A stretch of 64,000 nucleotides of DNA from Lucifuga dentata (Eukaryota; Chordata; Actinopteri; Ophidiiformes; Bythitidae). The translations under genes and the position numbers were made by a program. The DNA lies in assembly GCA_014773175.1 (NCBI GenBank), contig VXCM01003404.1, positions 1 through 64,000 of the forward strand, given 5' to 3'. Of this stretch, positions 63,694 through 64,000 are shown in pieces. Below the pieces are notes generated by a model that saw nothing but the letters and a program-made list of their open reading frames with translations, was not told where the DNA came from and did not search any database. Positions within the stretch are counted from its first letter, which is position 1; every line of letters begins with the position of its first letter.

Positions 63694-64000
63694 AGCACCA
63701 TACCGGTGATCACGTCAGTAACGCATATATGTTAAGTTACTAACAATGTTATTATTTGTCATTGAAGTTACCTAATTTAACTCATCCACAGAAGAAAATA
63801 CCTGTGAAAATACCTGGTGTAACTGGTCCAACATAGAGCTGCACTGAAGACAATGTATGTCTCCGCCAGGAAATATAGTCCCAAGAGAAGACAGCTATAA
63901 CTGAGAAATTACAAAGACTGTGCCTTCTACAATGTGCTGAAGTGTTAGCAGGTGAAACATTAAATTTGAAGGTGGGTGCATCACCAGAACTTTTGATTTT
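63690..64000 (-). mobile_element. TTAA-MITE, subfamily O, cut by window end
   Basis: Begins TTAAAGCACCATACCGGTGA directly after the previous copy and keeps the GGAAATATAGTCCCAAGAG block. Confidence 0.8.

Larger units (their letters stand above)
51051..64000 (-). other. Presumed ctnnd2 upstream intron
   Basis: No exon was recognised. MITEs take up nearly half. 55195-55750, 58271-59747 and 62195-63053 contain only low-complexity or unrecognised sequence, with an N at 59080 in a C-rich stretch. Confidence 0.5.

Overview
This is a fragment of a vertebrate nuclear genome, most likely a teleost fish. Short conserved exons with GT/AG borders sit in long introns full of (CA)n, (GA)n and (GT)n microsatellites and small DNA transposons. 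No bacterial-type gene, tRNA, rRNA or CRISPR array was seen. Nearly all open reading frames are chance frames in repeats. Gene names below rest on my recall of the human proteins, not on a search.

Two protein genes are recognisable and converge. On the plus strand, three exons (6539-7012, 11997-12126, 14855-14995) encode the start of an ankyrin-repeat protein of the ANKRD33B type. Its large last exon is not visible, and a 228-base gap lies just downstream. On the minus strand, eleven exons between 51050 and 24573 encode roughly the C-terminal 560 residues of delta-2 catenin (CTNND2): later armadillo repeats, a lysine-run insert, a Ser/Pro/Arg-rich tail and the terminal PDZ ligand DSWV. Its upstream exons must lie beyond position 64000. 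ANKRD33B and CTNND2 are also neighbours on human 5p15.2, with the same relative orientation as far as I recall.

The rest is intronic or intergenic. It is dominated by one family of non-autonomous DNA transposon with long terminal inverted repeats, outer motif TTAAAGGACCATACC, about 550-590 bp when complete. About 31 whole, partial or nested copies occupy roughly a quarter of the window by hand tally. I call the two subfamilies Y (younger; inner TIR word GAGCCTAATATATTC) and O (older; inner TIR word GAGCCCAATAAATAC). Two Y copies sit inside O copies, and their flanks show directly that the family targets and duplicates TTAA. Strand '+' for this family is arbitrary: it means the block CCAAAGGATAAAAC (Y), or the AAAACCGTATTTTAG type (O), lies next to the left TIR. 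Other elements are two hAT-like insertions, a Tc1-like MITE, three long hairpin (fold-back) elements, LINE-like tails, a 1.8-kb polypyrimidine tract and a complementary 0.86-kb polypurine tract, both in one ctnnd2 intron.

The sequence is a draft scaffold. Many single-N joints are flanked by near-perfect direct repeats of about 56-67 bp, as expected for unmerged contig overlaps. Two joints touch exons, and a third seems to have removed about 14 codons of ctnnd2.
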